NCBI GenBank assembly: GCA_964030785.1
Contig: OZ034971.1
Location: 14,893,679 to 14,957,678 of the forward strand
Source: Siderastrea siderea
Lineage: Eukaryota > Cnidaria > Anthozoa > Scleractinia > Rhizangiidae
DNA length: 64,000 nt
Direction of reading: 5' to 3'
The position numbers were made by a program, and so were the translations under genes. The notes below the pieces were generated by a model that made no database searches, was not told the DNA's origin, and saw only the letters and a program-made list of their open reading frames with translations. Positions 9,830 to 21,462 of this stretch are shown here, one piece after another (the stretch's first letter is position 1; each line of letters begins with the position of its first letter).

Positions 9830-12705
9830 AACTGAGGTTTAAAGAAAAGGAAAGTACACCAGTGGCCTAAAAAGGTCTCTCCCGATATGTCTTTCTCAAC
9901 AGTACACTTCAAATAAGACAAATAAACTCCCTGATCTTTTCCGGATTTTCCTCAATCCGACTTGCCTTTATTGCCGTCAAGAGAGAGGCTGCGAAGAAAC
10001 GTAACTCAAAACGGAATTAAGTCAGTTCTTTAAGTTATCTTTCTTCTAAATGGGTCGGCGTACATGTTCCTGAACGCATGACGAAAATACCCCAAAATGT
10101 TTGAATAGTTGTAGCAGACAACGGTTTCCTTGGAGATTTGAGCTGCTAATATGAGACCGTTTGTCGAATAATAGTTATTTTTTCCCTTTACAGTTATAGT
10201 AAGTTTAACGATTCAGTTTGACGGTTACATTTGAGGCCGTTTGAAGGTTGTAAGTCTATTTGATCAAGGGAACCCAGGCTAGCAAACAGACTACTTAGTG
10301 CGGGGGAAATACAAGAATATCATGTGGCTTGTAATCTTTTATGGCTATTTGTTATCGTTATTATCGTTTGCTGACAAGGCCAGTAAAAAAGGCCCATCAA
10401 ATCCTTTTCAGTTTGCCAGTGAGTGGTCTGTTCGTGAGCGAGGGATTCCTGTGACCACGAATGAAAATTGATTTGAGTGCCGTGGCTCCCCGGATGCCGG
10501 GATCACGTGGCACTCCTTGTAAATTTGTTTTATATGCCCTCAAGGACATGCATGCCAAATTTGGTGCTTTTACGCGATTTGTCACGATTTCAGTCATTTT
10601 GGACGCTAACTGACTGGACTAACTGGATTGCCAAATTTTCCGCCTTTGGCCGAAAAGGCTGTTTTAGTCAGTCCGGCAGTCTTTTATGTATTTCCGTGAC
10701 AATATAAAGTAGATCATGCTCAAATTCCACACTACAGAATTTTGTGCTTGTTCTCACAGACAGATGGTTTTTAAACATTTAAAAATGTCTAGTAAATTTG
10801 AAAAACTGTTTTAATCGTGCTCAATTATGTTTGACTGGGTTCAAAAATTGAATGGAATCAAACACAGCTATATGCATATTATTGGTTTAACTGTGTTCAA
10901 CTACCGAACTCAAATTAACCCGATCATTGCGTTCAATCCAGTTCATTTTAACGAACAGTTAGATAGTACGTAAGCTAGGATAATTATATGACTGATATCT
11001 TCCATATACCTTCACTGTACGAAAAAGCTGCATCACTGATCACTGCTGACATATACATGCCTAGAACAGATAAAAAGGGATCAGTGAAAGCAATAAATTC
11101 AGGGCTAAAAATTTGCAGTCTTCCGGTTGCCAGTGGCGATTTAAAACTGACCAGGGCCACTAAAAGTTGAAGATTGATCGCCCAGTGAGCGACTACGGTT
11201 AAAAAAAGTTATAATGAAAACATTTTTGGGCGGTCTGTCTCAAACCGTCAGGCGAATCTGTCAGTATGGCTTTATTATTCAAAAAGGTGTTATGTTCTTT
11301 CAGTCACGGTGCTTAAGTTTTAAAGTGTTTTTCTCAGTGACAACCTGACTACGTATGCTGCTTCAGGCAATGGAACGCCCTTTGAAATAACTTCCTTAGC
11401 AACAGAACTAAGCGGGTGCACTGTTTATAGACCCTTTAAGATGTTTCAGAGGTTCTTGTATTTCTTGAAGGAAAATATCGTGGCTTTTTAGTGTTGGAGA
11501 GTCGAAGACACTCTTATTGCAAGGTTAAGATCCAACCTTTCCTTTGATGATGTAGAACGTAAGTATAGTTGTATTCATCAGTGGAGTTCATGCTCTGCCT
11601 TCGGTGAACTTCGTACTTGAACGACGCGCACTAACTTCGATTATTCATAGCAGGATACGCCGCAAGCCTCTATTAAGAGCGTTATTGATATACACTTAAA
11701 TACTGCGCAAAAGTGTTGTCATGTTGAAGTTACACTTTGTTGTTTGTACCCGATTTAAAAGTATATTACGTAGATACTGGATGAGTTGTAATTGCATGAT
11801 GAGCGGCTGAACAGTTGACCACTTGACAGTTGTGAACATTTAGGGTCCTATCAGTTTTGTGGAGAAAGCCACATACTAATTTCAGGAGAAGAACTGCAAT
11901 GCCCAGAGATGATATTGTACTTGAGTTCTATTTAAGGTTATAAACATTACGCTGGACAGTTTGAAAATAAAGCTTCCGCTGTTTATTACGTGATACTGAA
12001 ACCAGCTTACTTGCTTAAAACATTTACAGTTGTTTAATGAAATGACTACTCAGCTGTGTTGCAGCTACAATAAACTCGGTGTGCACTCAGTTTCTAAAGG
12101 ACAAGCGTAAAATTAAGGAAAAATTAAGATACAAGCACAGTCACTTCACTTAGAGTGTTTCGTTTGACTGGCTCCTTCATTTCAATTCATTATGTGACAA
12201 TTTTGTCACGCCTTTCTAAACAGGCGTACATATAAACACTCCACATAAAGAATATTCAAAAGTTTGCAAACATTTTTAAGAGAAATTTCTGACACCTGTT
12301 ATCCGATAATATCTAGTAAATTAAAGCAAAGCTGACTATGACAAATTCTGTCCTTTTATTTTTAATTATTTTCGAATTTCCAAGAATTTAGTGAGGTACA
12401 TAACTGTGAGCTTGGTTGCTGACTCAGTTGATATGTCCGCATTCCTCGCGAGAGTGGTGTTGTCAATCAGTAGTACGGGCATCAAAGCTAATTTGGCACT
12501 TTGAGGCTAAAACAGATATTTTGAATTTGCAGTGAAGCCTTGCAAGGTCCTTGCAAAGTATGAGAGAGTCCTAATAGTCCTCGTTGATCTCTACTATAGC
12601 AATGAAAAAATCCATATTTTATGTTGTTTTTTTTTATGTTTCCCGAAAAGCCATCCAAGACAACAAATCAACTGGGCATTACTTGATTAATCTCAACACC
12701 ACGTG
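9830..12705. other. No gene recognised; upstream flank of the TPR-CHAT gene
   Basis: The short ORFs here (for example 10397-10597 minus and 10988-11170 plus) have no splice support or recognisable domain. The segment just before 12706 probably holds the promoter and 5' UTR, but I see no clear core-promoter element. Confidence 0.45.
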
Positions 12706-15700
12706 ATGGCAAGTTCATCAGACGTTGTAAGAACGAGTGATGTCAAACCTCCTGCTAGTCAGTCACCGGAGATTGACGACGAGAAACTAAGAGGTATGAT
12801 AGAGAAGCTTTCAATTGAGTGTCGAAAGTAATGTTGTGTTTGCTTTGGTTTTGCTTTACTTCGCTCTCTGATTGGTTAAAAAATCGCACCACTTTCTCAA
12901 CCAATCAGAAGTAAAACCAAAACCAATCGTGACTTGTTCACACGCGTTTTCCCGCGCTGGACGCTAATTAAGTGCATTTGCTTCTATTTCTGATTTGTTC
13001 ACTTTCTATTTTTGTTCCGGTTTTGATTGTTGGAGTAATTACTTTGGTTTTGGTTTTACGACACTCATTTGAAAACCGCTCTAAAACAAAACGCTTGTGA
13101 AGGTGGTCACACTATTGGAAACCATCAGTTCAGACCTTAAAGTAACGGTGAACTGAAATGACATCCACAAAACGACAGAGCAGTAATTTAAAGATAACTC
13201 TTTCCTACACATCTAGCCCAACCGATATCAAGTTTAAGGGGTAAGTTCTAAAGAAACTGTGGCGCTGCGTCAGTGGGAGAATAAGACAAAATTTAGATCA
13301 AGTGGGTCAACTGGGTTATTATAGTAAATTGGCCACCGTAACGAAATTCGAAAGCTGACGTTTCGAGCGTTAGTCCTTCGTCAGAGCGAATCAAGGAATT
13401 GTAGGTTGATGTGGTTGGTTTATATAGTTAACGTTGGAGTTGCACTACTGGTGGAAACATGGCAACGTTAAAAACAAGAATAAATTATTCGAATAAAAGG
13501 AGTCCATTGATTCCGGCCGTGGGAATTGAGAGTGCTGATTTCAAAGATGAAGTTTTGCTCTAGATTATTACGGCTTTCCGTGTTGCCCTGATGTAGCTGG
13601 CAATCATAATCTCCACGGAATCCACGGACGCTTTTCATTCAAGTGATTTATTCTTGTTTTTCACGTTGTTTCCACCAATAGTGTAGCTCCATCGTTCAAT
13701 ATATAAACACATCAAGACAGGATGAAGGAAGAGAGCGAATCCCCCATACATTGGCCTCTTCCGATGAAAATTATTTGAAATCTATTTTTGGTTCTGTGAC
13801 ATACCACGTGGTTATTTTAAGGACGACACCTCATTGGTCAGTTAGAACGACGTCATATAATTTTAGATTGTTGACATGGCAACATCAGATAAAAATAACC
13901 TTCGCATCGTGGGTGCGAACAAATAATAAATTTCAAATAATTATCATGGGGCACGGGGATTCACTCTCTTATTTCATCCTCTCTTGAAACACATACAACC
14001 CACAATTTCTGGATTCACTCTGACGAAGGACTAACGCTCGAAATATCAGCTTTTAAAATTCGTTACGGTAGCCAATTTACCTTATCAATTCAGTTGATAA
14101 AGCCAAATTTTCAATATCAAGTTTACAGTAAAGTGCCAATTAGGTAGCGTTTTTCTATTGGTAAATTTAGTATGGCGTGGGGGGGGGGGGGGGGGGAGGG
14201 GGCTACTTTCGGAAGGCAAAAACAAGTGTTGTATACGGGCCGATCTATCCTAGTAAAACAGAGTCAAATGAGAAAACATGAGCGTAGTTTTTATTTAAAG
14301 AGCAATTATTAAGCTTTTTCCTCCCTCTGTTACATCTTTCCATGCATGCACCAGACTAATAATGACCACTAAGAATATAAACATGCTATATTACAGAAGC
14401 TGCACAAACACCACTTCTCGGACGTTCACTGTTTAGTCACTTTAGGTTATGTGAGATGAGATAGGCTCTATTTACATTTCATTTCGTGTTACTTTAGCTT
14501 TGCGGCCACTTCAACAGACCGGACGACCGAGGACCAAAATGACGTTGTTTTTCAATTATTTTCAGTAGTATTAAAGCTTATGTAATTTTGTCATCTTTAG
14601 CACGGGCAGAAGCATGCAACAACAAAGGCGATAAAGAATATGAAAAAGAAGAATATTTCAACGCCATTGACTGTTACACTGAAGGAATCATGGTCAACTG
14701 TAAGGATAAAAATATTAACGCTATATTGTTCACAAACAGAGCCAATGCCCATTTTCGTTTGGGTGAGTATGCACGTAAATTAATTTTTTTATATTAGAGG
14801 CTCTTGACTTGCTTTTCTTCGTAAAGTTTACAACATATTATTGTGTCCTTAAATTGTACTGACAGGCGGTTATCATGAGGCTCTTAGTGATGCAAAGGCT
14901 GCCAGGAAATTCGAGGCAACTTACACGAAAGCAACAGAAAGAGGTAAAAATTGGCACTTTTTACAGCACGCTTTTTTTGATCCAGGCATACAGAGTTGTG
15001 TTATATATGATATTACGTCGTTTGATCAGTCCTTGCAGGGTACAGTTTATTTATATTTTTGATTGATCGCGATCTATTATGATCCGACGTGACGCAAGTA
15101 TGGTCGCACACGGCTTTTGCAAAAAAAATTTTTCTGTCATTACTACAGCGTTTACCTGGGACAAAAAGTTAAAATAAGTTTTGATTTAAAAATTTAGTGC
15201 TCCGGCGAGTTTGAGAAAAACGATTTCTCTGTATAGTACGATGTGATCACGTATTAGAGGTAGGGTATAAAAAATTCACAGTTAATACAAAATTGTACAC
15301 GGTGTAGTAGATGAAAGACTAGGACAATGAACAAGCAAGGTTCTTTGTCCATTCATAGTCCATTCCAGTAACTAATTGTATCCATAACTATTTGTACCAA
15401 TTCTAACATAATTGTGTTGTTTAAGGAGCGAGTGCCTGTGTAAAGCTAAATCTGTGTGAAGAAGCCATTACGTGGTGCGATGAAGCACTGGCGGTATCCT
15501 TTGTTGATTTAAGAAAGGAATAGTCTGACCCGAAGGGTATAAATTGCTAATGGCCTGCACGTTGGTCTCCTCTCTCTCTCTCTCCTAAACATTAGATCCT
15601 CTCCCTCTGACCATTAGATCTCTGAGTCTGACAATCCTGTATGCTCTTAAAAGAAATTTAGCTTTTGAACAGAGTAGGATAATACACATATGGGGCAGCC

Positions 15701-18700
15701 CTCGTTTCTTAGACTACATCAGCAAAATATCAGAAATAAATAAAAAATGGTGGCCATCATCAATAACAAGTTACGTATCTTAACTTTGAAAAGACTGACC
15801 CAGAAAACACAACGTTGTTGGAAATCAGGAATATGTGTCTGACGACTCATTCCTCATCCCTACATTTAGCGGCGGAGAGCAGTTCAGAAGTTGTATCCGT
15901 GGAAGTTAAGGTATTACCTTTTACGCCTTTTTTGTTATTCAAGAATGGAATTTACTAAATTTTGGTGAGGAATTCTCATGGCAGCTACTGCTAGCCTTTC
16001 AATTCAAAAGAATTCAGTCTAGCAGACTAGATGCTGTGCATGCCGCTACGGTGAACACTTTAACCCTTTTACCGGGCTGGGGTTGATCCTCAGATGGGGG
16101 TGAGTCTCTCTTTTCTAAAATTGCAAGAATATTCATTCTATGACTGTGAAATGTAAAGGATGTTAGAACCTCGAAACACGTTTTCACAAAGTTTCTTAAC
16201 ATGAAATGGTGACTTTACATGAGATGGGCAATAATCCGTGATTTCCAAACAGCCGCCTTCAAAGGGTCATCCTGAATTTCTCAATTTGCCACGACTTCAG
16301 AAATAATTTCAAAATTCGCTCAAAAGTAATCACAACCAATAGAAGGGTGTTAAGTCTGGTCTGCCGTACTACCCCCTCAGGCCCTTTACGTAGACTGGTA
16401 TTGCCCATCAGCCACAAATATGTGATCGTTTGCCTGCCCATGATACTAAAGTCCCCCAGTTGTCTGTGGGCGTACTTATGAATGCTAATTGATCCTCAAT
16501 TAGAGAAATATTTACACCCCAGACGAAAGTGCATTGGTAAAACGGTTCTGAGACCGTAAAAGTGACTTTAAGCTAATCACTGATTACTATTTGTAGGCTT
16601 AACGCCATAAGCTACGCAATCCACAACAAATATCAAAACAGTTTTCTTCATTTTCTTTATTTTGTCTTTAGAAAAGGGAACAATAGCCAAAACATGAAAT
16701 GACTGAATGATCTTCTCGCTGTATAAGCATGTTTATTTGTCTTCAGCTTTGCATATTCAATATAATTACACTTCGCTCAAAATTTCTCACTGTTTAGATA
16801 CCCCATGAACTGAAATCCAAGGATGAAGTACTCCTCGCAACAACAAAAAGACAAGCCTATCGTTGTCTTGGCTTTAAATATTCGAATCTGGGTGATTTCC
16901 GAAAAGCTCTACAGTACCACCAGCTAGATCTTGGTATTGCCAAAAAAATTGGTGATCGAGTAAGAGAAGGATGTGCATATTCTGATATCGGGTTAGCTTA
17001 TAACTCCCTAGGCGATTTCAAAAAAGCGATAGAGAACCACCAGTTAAGTCTAGAGATTGCTAAAGAGGTGGGAGACAGATCTGGAGAAGGAAAGGCGTGC
17101 GCTAATCTTGGAATTGCTCATGATTCACTCGGAGATTTTAAAAAGGCCGTTGAGTACCACCTGCTACATCTTAGCATTGCCAAAGAGTTCGTAGACAGAG
17201 CTGGAGAGGGAAAGGCGTATGCTAACCTTGGTGTTGCATGTCTCTCTCTTGGTGATTTCGAAAAAGCGCTGGAGTACCACCAGCTAGATCTTAACATTTC
17301 CAAAGAGGTTGAAGACCGAGGTGGAGAAGGAAAAGCGTACTCCAATCTTGGACTAGCTTACCACTTCCTTGGCGATTTCCAAAAAGCCCTCAAGTTCCAC
17401 AAACAAGGGTTGCGTGTACTCTCATCTTGGACTCTCTTATTGCAATCTCGGTGATTTCGAGGAGGCTATAGAGTGTCACCAGAAGGATCTCAGTATTGCT
17501 GAAGAAATCGGAGATAATGCTGGACGAGGTAAAGCATATGCTAATCTTGGCATAACTTACCTCTCTATTGGCAATTTTAGAAAAGCCTTGGAGTACAACC
17601 AGCTACATCTTACCATTGCCAAAGACGTCGGAGACAGAGATAGTCAAGGAAGTGCAAATGCCAATATTGGTGAGGCTTATTTCTATCTCGGTGATTTCCA
17701 AAAAGCCATCGAGTACCACCAGCAAAGTCTAAGCATTGCCAAAGAAATTGGAAAACAAATCAATGAAGGAAGGGAATGTTCTAATCTTGGCCAGGCTTAT
17801 CTTGCTCTCGGTGATGTTCGTGAAGCGGAGGATAATTTCAAGCAGAGTGTCAAAGTTTTTGATGAAATTAGGAATAATCTTCATTCGAGAGACGAATCGA
17901 AAATCAGCCTTCGGAATCTTTATCGTGGTACCTACACTGCATTATGGATGGTTCAGTTACAACAAAACAAGATTGTTCAGGCTTTGTTTACAGCTGAGCG
18001 AGGACGTGGGCAAGCTCTAATGGACCTAATGGAATCCAAGTATGGCTTCAGAATGGTTCAGCCAGAGGAAGGTCAGCAGATGAAAGAAATCTCCGACATT
18101 TTCAAGTACATTTCATCGCCAACGGTTTTTCTTGCAATTGCTCCGAACTCAATCCTTTATTGGGTACTGGAGAAGGGAAATAAAATAATTTTTTTACAAA
18201 ACTTAGTCAGTGAAGAAGACCTACAGGGTTTGAGTGATAAAGTTTACCAAGAAATCGGTGTTCTTAAAAGTGTTAAGTGCGAGAATCGTTCTTTTGATGA
18301 GCTGGAAAATGAAAACTCTGAAGAGTCGACCGACCGGAGTCCTGATGAGGAACGTTCTACATCTTCTGACCATGGAAAGAATGCTTTAAAGATATTGTAT
18401 GACGTAGCCATCAACCCGATTATACCTTTAATAGATGGTGATGAAGTTACCATTGTCCCTGATGGCCCATTGCTCTTGGCTCCTTTCTCTGCCCTTATGG
18501 ACGAACGTTCTAGATACTTGTCCGAATCGCTCAGAATTCGACTGGTTCCATCTTTAGCCAGCTTACAGTTGATAGCAGAGTGTCCAGAGGGGTACCATGG
18601 TACGACTGGTGCACTTCTTGTTGGTGATCCCTGGGTGGAAAGCGTCCGTGTCAAGAAAAAGAAAGTCAAGCAACTCCCATCTGCCAAAAAAGAAGTAGAA

Positions 18701-19243
18701 ATGATTGGGAAGATTTTGAAGATTGATCCTCTCACAGGAGAAAGAGCAACAAAAGCTGAGGTATTAAGCAGACTAAACTCGGTTGCTTTAGTGCACATTG
18801 CAGCTCATGGTTGTCCAGAAACCGGTGAAATAATTTTGTCTCCTAACTCTACGAGGTCCAACAGTCCAAAGGAGGAAGACTTTTTACTGACTATGGCAGA
18901 TGTCCTGAATGCAAAATTGCAGGCAAGACTTGTTGTTTTAAGCTGCTGTCATAGTGGCCGAGGCAAGATTAAGGCCGAAGGTGTAGTGGGTATTGCTCGT
19001 GCGTTTTTGGGTGCCGGTGCTCGCTCTGTTCTTGTTTCACTTTGGGCGATTAGTGACGAAGCCACTGTAGAGTTTATGAGAAAGTTCTACAATCATATGG
19101 TGGAAGGTCAAAGTGCCAGTAAGTCTCTTAACCGGGCCATGAAATGGATGCGGGAGTCCGAGAAATTTAGTGAAGTCAGATACTGGGCTCCATTCGTGTT
19201 GATTGGCGATGATGTGACTTTGACGTTTGGCCAAACCAGGTGA
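12706..19243 (+). CDS. TPR-CHAT protein (caspase-like CHAT protease), frameshifted in the TPR array
   Basis: Six exons: 12706-12793, 14601-14762, 14866-14943, 15426-15493, 15794-15910 (acceptor uncertain) and 16798-19243. Exon phases agree throughout. Exons 2-5 encode a canonical TPR module ([20 protein letters not shown], then [12 protein letters not shown]). Exon 6 carries an array of 40-residue TPRs with a LGDFxKAxEYHQ signature at a strict 120-bp period, then an acidic Ser/Glu-rich linker and a CHAT domain. The CHAT His lies in HIAAHG (codon 18806-18808) and the Cys in VVLSCCHSG (codon 18947-18949), so the predicted caspase-type pair is intact. CHAT domains are cysteine-peptidase folds related to separase and caspases. 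One TPR unit is 41 bp short (between 17338 and 17417), shifting frame, so as written the CHAT part is not translated from the gene's ATG. The Met at 17369 is out of frame upstream and not a credible start. This could be a pseudogene, an allele or an assembly error. Confidence 0.85.
12840..13095. repeat. Fold-back repeat in TPR-CHAT intron 1
   Basis: TTGGTTTTGCTTTACTTC then TGATTGGTT at about 12847-12879 is inverted as AACCAATCAGAAGTAAAACC at about 12899-12918. A third related string, TTTGGTTTTGGTTTTACGAC, lies near 13044-13063. The arms contain CCAAT boxes, but this looks like MITE structure and not a promoter. Confidence 0.5.
13307..14115. mobile_element. Inverted pair of Penelope-like termini with nested inverted repeats
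   Basis: The left block (about 13315-13395) and right block (about 14005-14100) are inverted copies. Both contain CTCTGACGAAGGACTAACGC next to CGAAA and an AGCTTT-type tail. Inside, a second inverted pair (about 13430-13500 and 13625-13700; TTCTTGTTTT and matching AAAACAAGAA) and a third (about 13708-13734 and 13948-13973; GGGGATTC with ATCC ends) are nested. The CTGACGA...GAAA string and inverted terminal arrangement recall Penelope-like elements, whose LTR-like ends carry hammerhead motifs. No RT or GIY-YIG coding remains. Confidence 0.55.
14178..14198 (+). repeat. Poly-G run
   Basis: A run of about 18 G residues with one A interruption lies in TPR-CHAT intron 1. The length is probably unstable and a sequencing risk. 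Confidence 0.9.
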
Positions 19244-19459
19244 GAATATTACTATGTATTACTATCAAAACTACGATTTTATTCTTGGACCGGACGCTAC
19301 TGTGGGCTGAAATTCGTTCATCTCAAGTTTAAATTAACCGATTCACCGCGTGGTCAACCAAACGGTTATCACGTGATAAGAAAGAAGTCGACGCCAGTTC
19401 AAACTCCAAACGACCGTCGAATAGGCTACTAGCAGACCCCCTTTCCCCTCCGGGATACT

Positions 19460-19605
19460 CGAGCGAATAGAACACCCGAGCAAGTGCAAAAATCGCTTAC
19501 GGCATGGAAACGTGACGCGCGTGTGGTGAGCCGCTATTGTAGTGAGCGCGCGTCACGTTTCCACTTGGCAGGCGATTTTTGCGCTCGCTCGTGCGTTCTT
19601 TTTGA
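19460..19605. repeat. Imperfect long hairpin (MITE-like)
   Basis: GCAAAAATCGC and TGGAAACGTGACGCGCG on the left arm are repeated inverted on the right (GCGCGCGTCACGTTTCCA, GCGATTTTTGCGC). The arms are about 60 bp with a loop of about 20 bp. No coding sequence is present. Confidence 0.7.
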
Positions 19606-19911
19606 GCGGAAAGAGAGATCACTCTTAGTCTAGCCGTTTAAGCACTCTTGTGGTTTGATTGTAAGTCCTGTGATTTTGTTCTTCTGTCACCCTCTTGTTG
19701 ATTTTTCTACTTATTTTGCTTTGCGTAGACGCGAAAACGTTAAATTATTCTTTAAACAATAGACAGAGTAAAACGCGCGTTTTGATTGGCCTGAGGGAGT
19801 TTTTAATTTAAGTACAGACGCACAAATGACGTAATGTAACGCAAATTAATTTCTGCGTACGCAAATCATAACTACAAAGATTTTTTAAAACATTCCTAAT
19901 TCTGTGCGTGA

Positions 19912-20393
19912 TAACCGATATCAAGAGAGGATAAAAGGGTAAGAGAATTAACAAACCCGTTTAGGCCTTATCTCCATCGTAATCCCTCTTAAGTTATTTT
20001 TAGTAACAAAACGGAGGGAAATTCAAATTTCAAAACGTTATATCTCTTGAGTGGATAAAAATATTTCAATTTTTTTTTCAGTTTTGAGATTCTAACGAGG
20101 TCTTTCAGAAACCGTCATAAGATATTCCTTAATACTAAAAGCAAAATTTGGCACCAACCTTGTGACGTCATTTTCCTGGCGAAAAATGGCAAAATTGTAA
20201 AATGCAAAATCAAGAAATTTTACAAAATGAAGAGCCTATATTGCTGGGAAATTTTAGAGTAATTGCTTTAAGACTCAATAAGTTATTTGAGATTTGAATT
20301 TTCCACCATTTGTTACTAAAATAACTTAAGGGGGATTATAGGGCCTGTATGGAGGAGTAGCTCTCTTACCCTTTATCCTCTGTTGCCGATAGC
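19912..20393. mobile_element. Element with about 150-bp imperfect terminal inverted repeats
   Basis: The left end (TATC, AGAGGATAAAAGGGTAAGAG, later CCCTCTTAAGTTATTTTTAG) is matched inverted by the right end (ACTTAAGGGGGATTATAG, CTCTTACCCTTTATCCTCT, GATAGC). The interior has no ORF of note. It lies directly beside the fold-back at 20417-20575. Confidence 0.75.
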
Positions 20394-20416
20394 AAAACAA
20401 TGTATTTAAAAAATAC

Positions 20417-20575
20417 ATTCCATTTGGCCGTACGTATGTACTCTGACAACGCACAGAGGACGTCAAAACGTGGTAACAACATCAGTCACGCTACTCGTAG
20501 TCTACTTGTTCGTTCTTACAACGTTCTGACGTCATCTGTGCGTCATCAGAGTACACATGCACAGCCAAATGGAAT
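20417..20575. mobile_element. Fold-back element with roughly 55-bp arms
   Basis: ATTCCATTTGGC and TGTACTCTGA near the left edge are inverted at the right (TCAGAGTACA, GCCAAATGGAAT). The arms also share GACGCACAGA-type and GACGTC strings. The plus-strand ORF that crosses it (20400-20594) is a by-product. Confidence 0.8.
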
Positions 20576-20643
20576 CTTTTTGTTGAGGAGATGATTAAAT
20601 GGCGTTTTACATAAATTATGTGAAATTCGCGCTCTTTTTTCAG

Positions 20644-20690
20644 TGACGCTCACTTCTCAGCCAGCAAAGACTGAAGAGGCCTTGGTTAAG
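20644..20690 (+). other. Orphan exon-like segment downstream of TPR-CHAT
   Basis: A 47-bp segment is bounded by a strong acceptor (CTTTTTTCAG) and a perfect donor (AAG|GTGAGT). The TPR-CHAT stop TGA lies inside a donor consensus, CAG|GTGAGA, at about 19239-19246. Splicing the two would add ten residues (SDAHFSASKD) and a stop. It could be an alternative 3' exon or a remnant of a duplicate. Confidence 0.3.
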
Positions 20691-20893
20691 GTGAGTAATC
20701 TTGTAATTAATAATAAGTATTGGCAGAAGCCCATAAATTTATGGGCTCCTGGTGATGACAATCAGTTTTAGTACAAAAATTCCACTAATCCCTGATGGGC
20801 CGTGATGTCAAATCAAAAATGCTTAAAACGCCTACGTTATGATAATACAACAGATCTAATAACACAATATAGGACAAACTAATGTCATGTCAT

Positions 20894-20909
20894 GGTTACC
20901 ATGGTAACC
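20894..20909. promoter_or_regulatory. Perfect palindrome matching an RFX X-box
   Basis: GGTTACCATGGTAACC is a perfect 16-bp palindrome and contains GTTACC-AT-GGTAAC, which fits the RFX X-box consensus (GTNRCC, short spacer, RGYAAC). RFX factors drive ciliary genes in animals. No gene start is obvious close by, so function is uncertain. Confidence 0.4.
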
Positions 20910-21462
20910 ACCAAAAATTGGAGATCGTCTGACACTTTGGATTGGACAAGTCATATGATAAAAAATCGATATATATATATATATAATTTTTTTTTCCACC
21001 AGGATGTCCTCACATTTCACACAAAAAAAATTGATTGATGAATTGATAAGTGGGTGGATGGATGGGTGGAATGTAGATTTCTTCACTCTTAACTCGGGTC
21101 GAGAAAAATCAAGTTTAGAAAGCTGACTTGTGCCAAAAGACTTATAAAAAGGTTAAAAATAGTTAGTGTGATAATAAACTGAAACATGATTTACTATGAA
21201 AAGTGATCACATGAGGCGATGCATCGCGCTAATCGTGATCGAAACGTGATTGAAATTCACTCAGGAGGTAGTTTCTACCTACGTCAGCCGCAACACGTTG
21301 ATCGTGGCGGCCGAAAGCGGAGAGGAAGCGAGCACTCGAAAGATTCCAAGGGTTTGACAAATGACACTCGACCACAGAATAAATGCAGAATAAATGCAAG
21401 TTTGAGCTCCATTTTTCTGTTCAATTGCAATTAAAACGATTTTTAAAATGCGTGTTCAGTAA

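Noticed and set aside
17369..17460. Met at 17369 as a true start for a shorter TPR-CHAT protein
   Set aside because: In this frame the first residues come from the shifted TPR sequence; the natural start with phase-matched exons is at 12706.
18244..18798. 184-codon minus-strand ORF
   Set aside because: It lies opposite the CHAT coding region, has no family signature, and is a shadow.
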